Assembly: GCF_900111765.1 (NCBI RefSeq)
Contig: NZ_FOIB01000011.1
Coordinates: forward strand, 1 to 64,000
Origin: Myxococcus fulvus
GTDB taxonomy: Bacteria > Myxococcota > Myxococcia > Myxococcales > Myxococcaceae
Length of the DNA: 64,000 bases
Direction of reading: 5' to 3'
The notes beneath the pieces were generated by a model that was given only the letters and a program-made list of their open reading frames with translations, ran no database searches and had not been told where the DNA came from. This document shows, in pieces, positions 51,363 to 60,200 of the stretch; position 1 is the stretch's first letter, and every line of letters begins with the position of its first letter. Made by a program: the position numbers and the translations under genes.

Positions 51363-52901
51363 TCAGCGTCCGAGCGCTTTCAGCACGACCTGGGCCGAGT
51401 TGTGCCCCGCCGCGCCGATGACGCTGCCCGCCGGGTGGCAGCCCGCGCTGCAGAAGTAGAGCCCCTGCACCGGCGTCTCGTAGGGCAGCCTGTCGGTGAA
51501 GCCCAGCTTGTTGTCCACATGATGGATGTGGCCGCCGGTGATTCCGAAGTGGCTCTCGATTTTCGGCGGCGTGAGGGCGAAGTACTCCTGGACCAAATCA
51601 CTGGTCCCCGGCGCGAAGCGGTCGCACACGGACAACAGCTGCTGCACGTAGCGCGACTCCTCCTTCTCCCACGTCGTGCCCTCGAGCTTGTAGGGCACCC
51701 ACTCCACGAAGAGCGCGGAGTTGTGGCGGCCCTCTGCGTCGCGCAGCGACGGGTCCACCGTGGTGTGGATGTACCACTCGATGGAGGGGAAGTCGGACAG
51801 CCTGCCCGCCTGCGTGTCGCGGTACGAGCGCTCCAGCGCGCCGAGCACATCGTCCTCCTGTGGCAGCAGGTGGATGGTGGGGCCGAACTGGCCCTTGTCC
51901 TCGGGCAGACAGGTGAACTTCGGCAGCTCCTTCAGGCACAGGTTCACCTTGAGCGTGGTGCCCGGCACGGCCATCGCGCCCACCTTCGCGCGGTAGTCCG
52001 CCGGCAACGCCGCGGCGTCCACCAGCTTCAGCGTGCGGAACGGGTCTCCGTTGGACACGACCACGGAGGCCTGGAGCTCCTCGCCGTTCTCCAGCACCAC
52101 GCCCTTCACCACACCCGCATCCACGCGCACCGACGTCACCTTCGCGCCCGTGCGGATGACCGCGCCGTGCTTGCGCGCGACGTTGGCGATGGACTGCGTG
52201 ACGGTGCCCATGCCGCCGCCGACAATCATCCACGTGCCGCCGCTGCCCGGCAGCCGGCACATGTTGTGGACGAGCAGGTTCATCCCCGTGCCCGGCGTGT
52301 CATAGCCGCCGTCCAGTCCGGAGAACGCGTCCGTCACCGCGTACATCGCCTTCACGAAGTCGGACTTGAAGCCGAAGCGCTCCAGGTACTGGCGCGCCGA
52401 GCCCCGACACAGCTTGATGAAGTGCTCGCGCAGCGCGGGCCGGATGTAGCGCTCGGCGGTCTCCTCGTGGGTCAGCGGCGGCTTGAGCCACGCGGGCGCC
52501 AGGTCGTCACGCAGCGCCGCCAGCTCCGCGTTCATCGCCTGGTTGGCCTCCCAGTCCGCCTGCGAGAAGAACTCGAGGAACTGGCGCTTCAGCTCGCGCT
52601 CGTCCGAGCCGAACAGCAGATAGCGCTCGCCCGTGGTGGGCAGGAAGTAGTGCGGGTCCCTCCGCTTGAGGGGCAGGTCCAGCTCCAGCTCGCGCAGAAG
52701 CTCTGGCGGCATCAGCCCGAGCAGGTACGCACCCGTGGATACGCCCAGCCGGGGCGCGCTCTTGAAAGGGTACTCCGTCCGGCACGCTCCGCCGATGACG
52801 TCCTTCTCCTCCAGGACGGTGACGGACAGGCCCCTGCGCGCGAGCATCGCCGCTGTCACGAGTCCGTTGTGTCCCGCTCCCACCACGATGACGTCCGGCA
52901 T
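51363..52901 (-). CDS. FAD-dependent oxidoreductase, phytoene-desaturase/PYROXD2-like
   Basis: A 512-residue flavoprotein. The FAD-binding GxGxxG is VIVVGAGHNGLVTAAML at the start, followed by EEKDVIGGACRTEYPF. A carotenoid-desaturase/amine-oxidase-like body follows, and the C-terminal FAD motif is GLYFCSAGCHPAGSVIGAAGHNSA. ATG 52901 has GAAGGAG upstream; the GTG 15 bases earlier overlaps that site. Most like the PYROXD2 group rather than a true phytoene desaturase, so the substrate is unknown. It lies 43 bp after... the dnaX start, in the same direction. Confidence 0.82.
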   Translation of the reverse strand: MPDVIVVGAGHNGLVTAAMLARRGLSVTVLEEKDVIGGACRTEYPFKSAPRLGVSTGAYLLGLMPPELLRELELDLPLKRRDPHYFLPTTGERYLLFGSDERELKRQFLEFFSQADWEANQAMNAELAALRDDLAPAWLKPPLTHEETAERYIRPALREHFIKLCRGSARQYLERFGFKSDFVKAMYAVTDAFSGLDGGYDTPGTGMNLLVHNMCRLPGSGGTWMIVGGGMGTVTQSIANVARKHGAVIRTGAKVTSVRVDAGVVKGVVLENGEELQASVVVSNGDPFRTLKLVDAAALPADYRAKVGAMAVPGTTLKVNLCLKELPKFTCLPEDKGQFGPTIHLLPQEDDVLGALERSYRDTQAGRLSDFPSIEWYIHTTVDPSLRDAEGRHNSALFVEWVPYKLEGTTWEKEESRYVQQLLSVCDRFAPGTSDLVQEYFALTPPKIESHFGITGGHIHHVDNKLGFTDRLPYETPVQGLYFCSAGCHPAGSVIGAAGHNSAQVVLKALGR

Positions 52902-53010
52902 GGCCTGCTCCTTCACGAGGGAACCGCGTTCCTACCCGAGCGAGGCCCCGGCGGACAAACGTCCGCTGGCTTGCACCTCGCCGCCGGGCCGGGGAGAGTC
53001 CCGGGCGCCC

Positions 53011-54462
53011 GTGTCCGCCGCCCTGCCCGAGACGCCCACCCCGCCCATGCCGCCCGAGCCCCCGCCGTCGGACGCCGCTCAGCCCCATCCTCCAGCGAGG
53101 CCCTCCCGCCTCGCGATGGCGGCCCTCGCCGTCGTGGCCCTGCTGCCCGCCGTCATCGCCGTGGCGCAACTGGGCCGCATCCACCCCGACGAGGTGTTCC
53201 AGGCGCTGGAGCCCGCGTACTGGCGCGTGCATGGCTACGGCGTGCTGGCGTGGGAGTGGCGCGATGGCATCCGTAACTGGGCTGTTCCTGGGGTGCTGGC
53301 CGCGTTCCTGAAGCTGGCCGGGATGCTGGGCATCACCGACCCGCAGGGCTACCGCGCGGTGACGGCCGTGCCCCAGCTCGCGCTGCATGCGTGGAGCCTG
53401 TGGGCCGTGTACCGCTTCACCGCCCGGCGCACGGGAGTCTCGGGAGGCTGGCTGGCCGTCCTGCTGGTGGGCCTCTACGGGCCGGTGCTCGTCTTCGCCG
53501 GCCGCACCCTGGCGGAGTCCTTCTCCACGTCCTTCCTGGTGGTGGCCATGGAAGCCCTGGACCGGCGTGAGCGCGAGACGAGGGCAGGGCTCCTCGGTGG
53601 CGCGGCGCTCGGGCTCGCGGTGGTGACGCGCTACCCGTCCGCCATCTGCGTCCTCACCGCGCTGCTCTATCTGCTGGTGGCCCGGCGCTGGCGGATGCTG
53701 GCCTTCACCTGCCTGGGCGGGCTCGTCGTCGCGGCGGGGCTGGGGCTGTTGGACCACCTCACCTGGGGCAGCCCCTTCCACTCGTTCTTCACCTACGTCC
53801 GCTTCAACGTCCTCTCGGGCGAGGCCGCGGCCCGCTTCGGCTCGGCGGCTCCGGGCTTCTACCTGCTGCCCCTGGTGACGGCCGTTCCCGGCTGGGCCTG
53901 GGTCGCGGTGCCCCTGGGCCTGGGAGCGGGGCGGCGAGGCGTGTCCCTGCCGCTGACGTGCGCCGCCGTCTACCTGGGCGTGCTGCTCGTCACCGCGCAC
54001 AAGGAGGAGCGCTTCCTCTATCCGGCGCTGGTGCTGGGCGTGCTGGCGGCGGCGCCCGTTGTCGCGAACCTCCTCACCACGCGCGTTCCTCCATCCGCTC
54101 GATGGGGCGTGACGGCGATGGCGCTGGTGACGGGGCTCGTCTCCGCCCGCTGGTTCCCTCCCCAGGACCTGCGGGCGGACCAGTTCCGCGCCATCGTCGC
54201 GTCGACACGGATGGGCGGCGCTACGGGATTGCTCATCGTCAACGAGGGGCTCTGGGGCTCCGGCGGCTTCTTCTACCTGGGCCAGCGCATCCCCTGGCTC
54301 ACCTGCGACTGGCCTCGCGACGACGCGTTCCAGCGGGGGCTGCGTGACAGGACCTTCAACCGCGCCGTCTCCTTCGAGGACCGGGCCCTGCCCGAGCTCC
54401 AGGCGGGCGGCTTCCGAATCGAGAAGCGCATCGGCCGCGAGACGCTGCTCGTCCGCGATTGA
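53011..54462 (+). CDS. Membrane glycosyltransferase, GT22 (Alg9/PIG-B-like)
   Basis: A 483-residue polytopic protein from GTG 53011 (ATG 53047 is possible). About nine to ten membrane helices follow a Pro-rich N-terminus. The first luminal/periplasmic loop has HPDEVFQALEPAYW, with the Asp-Glu pair typical of lipid-sugar-dependent mannosyltransferases, and later comes HKEERFLYPALVL, the GT22 signature. Such enzymes add a mannose-type sugar from a polyprenyl-phosphate donor. It is divergent from the FAD gene with about 110 bp between. The acceptor is not evident. Confidence 0.82.
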   Translation: MSAALPETPTPPMPPEPPPSDAAQPHPPARPSRLAMAALAVVALLPAVIAVAQLGRIHPDEVFQALEPAYWRVHGYGVLAWEWRDGIRNWAVPGVLAAFLKLAGMLGITDPQGYRAVTAVPQLALHAWSLWAVYRFTARRTGVSGGWLAVLLVGLYGPVLVFAGRTLAESFSTSFLVVAMEALDRRERETRAGLLGGAALGLAVVTRYPSAICVLTALLYLLVARRWRMLAFTCLGGLVVAAGLGLLDHLTWGSPFHSFFTYVRFNVLSGEAAARFGSAAPGFYLLPLVTAVPGWAWVAVPLGLGAGRRGVSLPLTCAAVYLGVLLVTAHKEERFLYPALVLGVLAAAPVVANLLTTRVPPSARWGVTAMALVTGLVSARWFPPQDLRADQFRAIVASTRMGGATGLLIVNEGLWGSGGFFYLGQRIPWLTCDWPRDDAFQRGLRDRTFNRAVSFEDRALPELQAGGFRIEKRIGRETLLVRD

Positions 54463-54527
54463 AGTCAGCAGGGGAGGGCGCCCGTCAGGCGCTCGCGCCG
54501 AGGGCAAACTCCGTACCCCGCAAAGGC

Positions 54528-54561
54528 GAAGAGCCAGCCCCCCGAGGGAGACTGGCTCTTC
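54528..54561 (-). terminator. Hairpin after the SRP RNA
   Basis: A perfect 10-bp inverted repeat GAAGAGCCAG/CTGGCTCTTC with a 14-base loop, starting about 5 bp past the SRP RNA 3' end on the minus strand. No strong T-run follows, so efficiency is uncertain. Confidence 0.6.
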
Positions 54562-54565
54562 AGAA

Positions 54566-54647
54566 CGGCCGGGACACACGCGGTGGTACGCTACCGTTGC
54601 TTCCTTCCGGACCTGGCGGGGTTCGCGCCCCCACGTTGTCCCGACCA
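54566..54647 (-). ncRNA. ffs: Signal recognition particle RNA (small, 4.5S type)
   Basis: On the minus strand the apical domain is unmistakable: AGGTCCGGAAGGAAGCA lies in the middle, and the flanking arms CGGGACA (54637-54643) and TGTCCCG (54570-54576) pair to close the hairpin. The length is about 80 nt, the small bacterial form without an Alu domain. Exact ends are approximate. It lies downstream of the tRNA-Ser genes on the same strand. Confidence 0.93.
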
Positions 54648-54681
54648 CAAAGGCTGTAGACATCAACTGCAGTATCAACAA

Positions 54682-54768
54682 CGGAGAGGGTGGGATTCGA
54701 ACCCACGATACCCTTTCAGATATACACGCGTTCCAGGCGTGCGCCTTCAACCGCTCGGCCACCTCTCC
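54682..54768 (-). tRNA. tRNA-Ser (GGA)
   Basis: An 87-nt class II tRNA with acceptor GGAGAGG/CCTCTCC, anticodon loop CTGGAAC and a long variable arm. It reads UCC and UCU. CCA is not encoded. Confidence 0.97.
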
Positions 54769-54781
54769 AGAAAGTCTGGAG

Positions 54782-54868
54782 CGGAGAGCGTAGGATTCGA
54801 ACCTACGATACCGTTACCGGTATGCCTGATTTCGAGTCAGGTGCCTTCGACCACTCGGCCAGCTCTCC
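54782..54868 (-). tRNA. tRNA-Ser (CGA)
   Basis: An 87-nt class II tRNA with acceptor GGAGAGC/GCTCTCC, anticodon loop CTCGAAA and a long variable arm. It reads UCG, a frequent codon in this high-GC genome. It starts 6 bp after the tadA stop codon. Confidence 0.97.
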
Positions 54869-54874
54869 AAGTAT

Positions 54875-55342
54875 TCAATTGTCGCGTCGCTTCGCGCGCA
54901 AGCGCCCGAAGAACGTTTTGAGAAGAGTCGTGCTGTCCTCAGCGAGGATACCACGAGTGACCTGGAGCCGGTGGTTGTGCCGGGGTTCCTCGGCCAGATT
55001 GTAGAGAGAGCCGACCGCGCCGGCTTTCGGGTCCATGGCGCCAAACACGAGGCGAGTCACCCTGGACTGGACCAGCGCTCCGGCACACATGGCACACGGT
55101 TCCAACGTCACGTACAGGGTGACGCCCGTCAACCGCCAGACCCCGAGATGCCTGCGAGCGGCATCCAGCGCGAGGACTTCCGCATGGGCGAGGGGGTTGC
55201 GATCCACTTCGCGGCGGTTGAAGCCCGTGCCGATGATGTTTCCATCATGGACGGCGACCGCACCGACGGGGACCTCTCCGAGTGTCGCGGCTTCCCGCGC
55301 GAGCGCGAGCGCCTGCTGCATGAAAGCTTCGTCGTCACTCAT
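54875..55342 (-). CDS. tadA: tRNA-adenosine deaminase TadA
   Basis: A 155-residue zinc deaminase that converts A34 to inosine in tRNA-Arg(ACG), allowing it to read CGU, CGC and CGA. The active site shows HAE in NPLAHAEVLAL and the zinc motif PCAMC in TLEPCAMCAGAL. The length is normal. The tRNA-Arg(ACG) gene, its substrate, lies 23 bp upstream, and tRNA-Ser(CGA) begins 6 bp downstream. The gene is embedded in a tRNA array on the same strand, which suggests cotranscription. Confidence 0.97.
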   Translation of the reverse strand: MSDDEAFMQQALALAREAATLGEVPVGAVAVHDGNIIGTGFNRREVDRNPLAHAEVLALDAARRHLGVWRLTGVTLYVTLEPCAMCAGALVQSRVTRLVFGAMDPKAGAVGSLYNLAEEPRHNHRLQVTRGILAEDSTTLLKTFFGRLRAKRRDN

Positions 55343-55365
55343 GGAGACGGCGTGGAAGAAGGGAG

Positions 55366-55439
55366 CGCTCCCTGGAGGATTCGAACCTCCGGCCTTCGGA
55401 TTCGTAGTCCGACGCTCTATCCAGCTGAGCTAAGGGAGC
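55366..55439 (-). tRNA. tRNA-Arg (ACG)
   Basis: A 74-nt cloverleaf with acceptor GCTCCCT/AGGGAGC and anticodon loop CTACGAA. A34 is the substrate of TadA, whose gene follows directly. Confidence 0.97.
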
Positions 55440-55472
55440 AAAATCTTCACGCGCTGCTACAACGACAAGTGG

Positions 55473-55559
55473 CGGAGAGAGAGGGATTCGAACCCTCGAT
55501 ACCCTTTCGAGTATGCAGGTTTAGCAAACCTGTGCCTTCAGCCTCTCGGCCATCTCTCC
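55473..55559 (-). tRNA. tRNA-Ser (GCT)
   Basis: An 87-nt class II tRNA with anticodon loop TTGCTAA (stem CAGGT/ACCTG) and a long variable arm. It reads AGC and AGU. CCA is not encoded. Confidence 0.97.
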
Positions 55560-55601
55560 AACTCTTCTCTGTCAAAGAACCGCAAAACTCAAGAACATTT
55601 T

Positions 55602-55688
55602 CGGAGGCGGTAGGATTCGAACCTACGGAGAGCTTGCACCCTCTGCGGTTTTCAAGACCGCTGCCTTCAACCGCTCGGCCACGCCTCC
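55602..55688 (-). tRNA. tRNA-Ser (TGA)
   Basis: An 87-nt class II tRNA with anticodon loop CTTGAAA (stem GCGGT/ACCGC) and a long variable arm. It reads UCA and UCG. It is the first tRNA after serS. Confidence 0.97.
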
Positions 55689-55801
55689 AACAACCCAGCC
55701 GGCGGTGTCCCTCGGACCGACGTCGACCGTGGGGCCGCCCTTCTACCTGATTCTTCGCCCGTTGCAAGCGGATGATCACACCTTTTCGCCACACTTCTTC
55801 G

Positions 55802-57082
55802 CTACAGCGGCTTGAGCTCCTTGAGCCCTCCCATGTACGGCCAGAGGACCTCCGGGATGGCCACGGTGCCGTCGTCGCGCTGGTAGTTCTCCAGGATGGC
55901 GATGGACGTGCGGCCCACGGCCAGGCCACTGCCGTTCAGGGTGTGAGCGAGCTGGGGCTTGTCCCCCTTCTGGGCGCGGAAGCGGATCTTCGCGCGGCGC
56001 GCCTGGAAGTCGCCGCAGTCCGAGCAGGACGAAATCTCACGGTAAGCGTTCTGTCCCGGCAGCCAGACCTCGATGTCGTAGGTCTTGCGGGCCGAGAAGC
56101 CCATGTCGCCGGTGCACAGCAGCATCACCCGGTGGTGCAGCCCGAGCCGCCGCAGGATGTCGCACGCGTCGTCCGTCATGGACTCGAGCTCGTCCAGGCT
56201 CTTGTCGGGCTGGGCGAACTTCACCATCTCCACCTTGTGGAACTGGTGCTGGCGGATGAGGCCGCGGGTGTCCTTGCCGGCCGCGCCCGCCTCCGCGCGG
56301 AAGCACGGGCTGAAGGCGCAGTAGCGGATGGGCATCGACTCGCCCTCGAGGATTTCGTCCGCGTGGTAGTTGGTGACGGGCACTTCGGACGTGGGGATGA
56401 GGAAGCGCTCGGGGTCGCCCAGCGTTTTGAAGGCGTCGTCCTCGAACTTGGGCAGCTGGCCGGTGCCCATCATCGTCTCGCGCAGCACCAGGTAGGGCGG
56501 CAGCAGCTCCGTGTAGCCCTTCTGGGTGTGCACATCGATCATGAACGTGACGAGCGCCCGCTCCAGCCGCGCCAGCGCGCCCTTGTAGAAGGTGAAGCGG
56601 CTGCCGGACACCTTCGCGGCGCGCTCGAAGTCGAGCATGCCCAGCTTCTCGCCCAGCTCGAAGTGCTGCTTGGGCGTGAAGGGCAGGTTGGGCTTCTCAC
56701 CCCAGCTCTTCACCTGGACGTTCTGGTCCGCGCTTTCGCCCACGGGCACCGACTCGTGCGGGACGTTGGGGATGAGCAAGAGGATGCCGTTGATCTCCTC
56801 CTCGACCTCCTTGAGGCGGTTCTCCTTCTCCTTGATGTCCTGGGAGACGGCGCGAAGGTCGCCGCGCAGCGCGTCCAGCGCCTTGGGGTCCTCCTTCGCC
56901 TTCTTCTTCATCTCCTCGTTGGCGGCGTTACGGCGCGCGGCCAGGGACTCCATGGAGACGTACAGCTCGCGGCGCTCGGAGAAGAGGCGCTGGAAAGGGC
57001 CGAGGTCCAGGTTGCCGCCCCGCGTCTTCAGGCGAGCGACGACCGCATCGAAGTTCTGCGCAACGTTCCGGAGGTCCAGCAT
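55802..57082 (-). CDS. serS: Seryl-tRNA synthetase
   Basis: A 426-residue class II synthetase. The N-terminal long coiled-coil arm (about 25-105) binds the variable arm of tRNA-Ser. The class II core shows motif 2 in FRAEAGAAGKDTRGLIRQHQF and motif 3 in NGSGLAVGRTSIAILENYQ. TSEVPVT lies between. ATG 57082 (MLDLRNVAQNFDAVV) matches the family start; 13 more in-frame residues upstream are unconserved. All four tRNA-Ser genes follow it on the same strand within 2.5 kb. Confidence 0.97.
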   Translation of the reverse strand: MLDLRNVAQNFDAVVARLKTRGGNLDLGPFQRLFSERRELYVSMESLAARRNAANEEMKKKAKEDPKALDALRGDLRAVSQDIKEKENRLKEVEEEINGILLLIPNVPHESVPVGESADQNVQVKSWGEKPNLPFTPKQHFELGEKLGMLDFERAAKVSGSRFTFYKGALARLERALVTFMIDVHTQKGYTELLPPYLVLRETMMGTGQLPKFEDDAFKTLGDPERFLIPTSEVPVTNYHADEILEGESMPIRYCAFSPCFRAEAGAAGKDTRGLIRQHQFHKVEMVKFAQPDKSLDELESMTDDACDILRRLGLHHRVMLLCTGDMGFSARKTYDIEVWLPGQNAYREISSCSDCGDFQARRAKIRFRAQKGDKPQLAHTLNGSGLAVGRTSIAILENYQRDDGTVAIPEVLWPYMGGLKELKPL

Positions 57083-57218
57083 GGGGCACGCCTTGTAGTC
57101 ACCCTCGGTGGGCGTCAGCAAGGTTCCTCGCGCCCGGGGTGCTCAAGGGCGGACGCCCCGGGCGCCAGGTGCCTGACGCCGGCCATCCCCGGGAGGACGG
57201 CCGGCTGTCGGCAACCGG

Positions 57219-60200
57219 CTAGTTCTGCAGGTCGTAGATCTCTTCCTCGATGTCCTTCTTGTCGGTCGCGTCCGGCTTCTTCACCAGGTAGTCCTTGAAG
57301 GCCTGGACGGCTTCCTTGCGCTTGTTCTTCTCCTTATAGGCGAAGCCCAGGTAGTAGTAGGTCATCGGGTTCTCCGGCTCGGCGTCGGCGGCCTTGCGGT
57401 ACCAGTCGATGGCCTTGGCGTGCTGGGTCTGCTCGGTGAAGGCGCGGGCGACCTTGTAGTAGACGTACGTGAGCTTGGTGTCCGCCTTGAGCGCCGTCTG
57501 GTAGCGCTTGATGGCGTCGTTCCAGCGGGCGGCGTTGAAGTACGCGTCACCGATGGAGCCGAGCACACGGGTGCGGCGCGGATCCGACTTGAGGCTGGCC
57601 TCGAAGGACTCGATGGCCTCGTCGAACTCGCTGTTCTCCAGGTGGGCGTGGCCCAGGGCCTCGTGCGCGTCGGCGTTGGCCGGGTCCAGCTCCACGGCGG
57701 TGTTCCACTCGCGGATGGCGTCCGGGAGCTGCTTGGCGTCGCGCAGGATGACGCCGTAGGCGTAGTGGTAGTCGGGGCGCTTGGGGGCGCGCTCCACGGC
57801 CTTGCGCATGGCGTCCATGGCCTGGGTGAACTCCAGCCGCTTCGCCTTCACCAGGGCCAGGTAGTAGAGCGCCTCGTGGTTGGAGGGCTCGTTGCTGAGC
57901 GCCAGGCCCAGGTTGCTCTCCGCGCCGGGCAAATCACCCCGCTCCAGCAGCACCGCGCCCAGGGTGATGGGGATGGTGGTGGAGCGCGGGTCCTCGCCCT
58001 TGGCCTTCTCCAACTCGGCCACGGCCTCTTCGAGCTTGCCCAGCCGCCACAGCACGAGTCCGCGCTGCAGCCGGCCGTCCTTCAACAGGTGCGGGTCCAG
58101 CTCCAGGGCGCGGTTGGCCTCCGTCTGGGCCTTCTCCAGGTCGCCGTTGAGCAGCGCCACGCGCGACAGACCCAGGTGGGCGTCGGCGAGGTTGGGGTCC
58201 AACTGCACGGCGCGCTCGAACTCCTGCTGGCCCAACAGGGCGTTGTTCTCCGCCAGGGCCAGCTCGCCGAGGCCCGCGCGCACGCCGGCCACGTCCGGGG
58301 CCTTGGTGGCGGCCTGCTCCAGCTGGGTGCGGGCCTCCGCGTTGCGGCGCTGACGCAGGTAGAAGCGGCCCAGGTAGAGGTTCGCCTCCACCAGGTTGGC
58401 GTCCGCGGCGATGGCGCGCTTGTAGTGGCCCTCCGCCTCGGATTGCTTGTCCAGCGCGTCCTCGATGCGGCCGTAGAGGTACGCGATGCGCGCCTCGTTG
58501 GGGAAGCGTTGGCTGGCCTTCTGAACGGCGTCCAGCGCCGCCTGCATCTTGCCGGTCATCACCAGCGAGGTGATGTGGCCGTCGGCGTACTCCAGGTTGT
58601 CGCCCTCCTCGGACGCGAGCGTCGTGTAGAGGGGCAGGGCGCCCTCGTAGTTGCGCTGGGCGCGCAGCACGTGGGCCAGCTGGGCCTTGAGGAAGTCGGA
58701 CTGCGGGTCCTTCTCCATCGCGGACTTCAGCTCGGCCTCGGCCTCCTTGGGCTTGTGCTGGTGGAAGAGCGCCACGCCCTTGAGTCCCCGGGCGCGGGCC
58801 AGCTCCGCGGGGCCCAGCGCGGACTGGACGTCCTCGGCCAGGGCCTCGTCGACGGACTGGGCGCCCTTCTCCGCGTCCTTGCGCACCAGGAGCTGCACGG
58901 CGGCGAGCTCCACGGCGGACGAGGCGTGCTTGCGGTCCGCCTCGAGCGCGGAGGCGTAGGCGGCGGCGGCCTCGTCGGCGCGGCCGGCGGCCTGGTGCAG
59001 GTTGCCGAGCGCGTGGTGGGCCTTGGCGGACTTGCCGTCGGCGGCGAGCACCTTCTTCAGCGTCTCGATGGCGCCGTTGAAGTCGCGCTTCATCGTCTGG
59101 GCCTCGGCCACGAGGAAGGCCAGCTCCAGGTCGCCCTGGTTGCCCTCCCGCGTGTACGCGTCCATGAGCGGCGCCAGCGCGGCGTCCGCCTGGCGCGAGG
59201 TGAGCGCGAGCGAGGCCGTCACCTTGATGAAGTCGACGTCCTTCTCACCGAGCAGCTCGATGTCCGCCATGCCGTCGCGGCAGCGGGCCATGTCGGACGC
59301 GTCCGCCGCGGCGTACTTGCGCTGCAGGTAGTAGACGGACTGGCACCACAGCGAGCGCACCGCCGGGTACTCCTTCTCCTGGAGCGCCTGGGCGGAGAGC
59401 GTGTGGGCCTGCTTGTAGCTGGCGAAGGTGTCCTGGAGCAGGGCCTGCTGGGCCTGGCCCACCAGCTGGGCCTGGGGCGAGCCGTCCGAGACGCGCGCGG
59501 GGAACAGGGCCCGGCGGCCGTAGGCGCCGTAGCGCGTGCCGAACTCGGTGCCCGCGCCGATGCCCAGCAGGACCACGCCGACGCCGGCGGCGATGAACAT
59601 GGGGACGCGCTTCTTGAGCTTCTCGTTGGCGCCGCTGCGGTCCACCACGGAGACGGCCGCCATGCGGCCCTCGTAGAGCTGCTCCAGCCGGCGCATGTTC
59701 GCCTGCTGGCCGTTGGCGTCCGCGGTGGGGGCGCTGGGCGAGTCCGACGCGGCGGCGACGGGGGCTGCCGCCACCACCTTGGCTGGGCCCTCCATCAGCC
59801 GCTGGATGGCGGCGGCGAAGGTGGGGATGGTGCCGATGGCGGACCAGGACTCGGAGTCGAGCGAGACGTCCTCGTTGCCGAGCAGCTGGCCGTCCTCGAG
59901 CATCTTCACCACGACGCCCTCGTCGAACGGGCCGAACACCTTGCCCGAGCGGCGGCGCACGTGGAAGCGGCGCACCTTCGCGCCCGCCTGGGCGCCCGCG
60001 TCGCGGCCGGCGGCGTCGTCGATGAACGACAGCATCTCCAGGCCGTCGGCGGGGCCGGCGTTGGGCGGCGGAGGCAGCGGATCCGACAGGTCCGCCTCCA
60101 GGTCATCCGCGGGGCGCGCGGTGGGGTCGAACTCGAGCGAGTCCGGGATGCCCGGCGCGGCCGAGGGCGGGGGCGAGCCGAAGTCCACGTCGCCGAAGTC

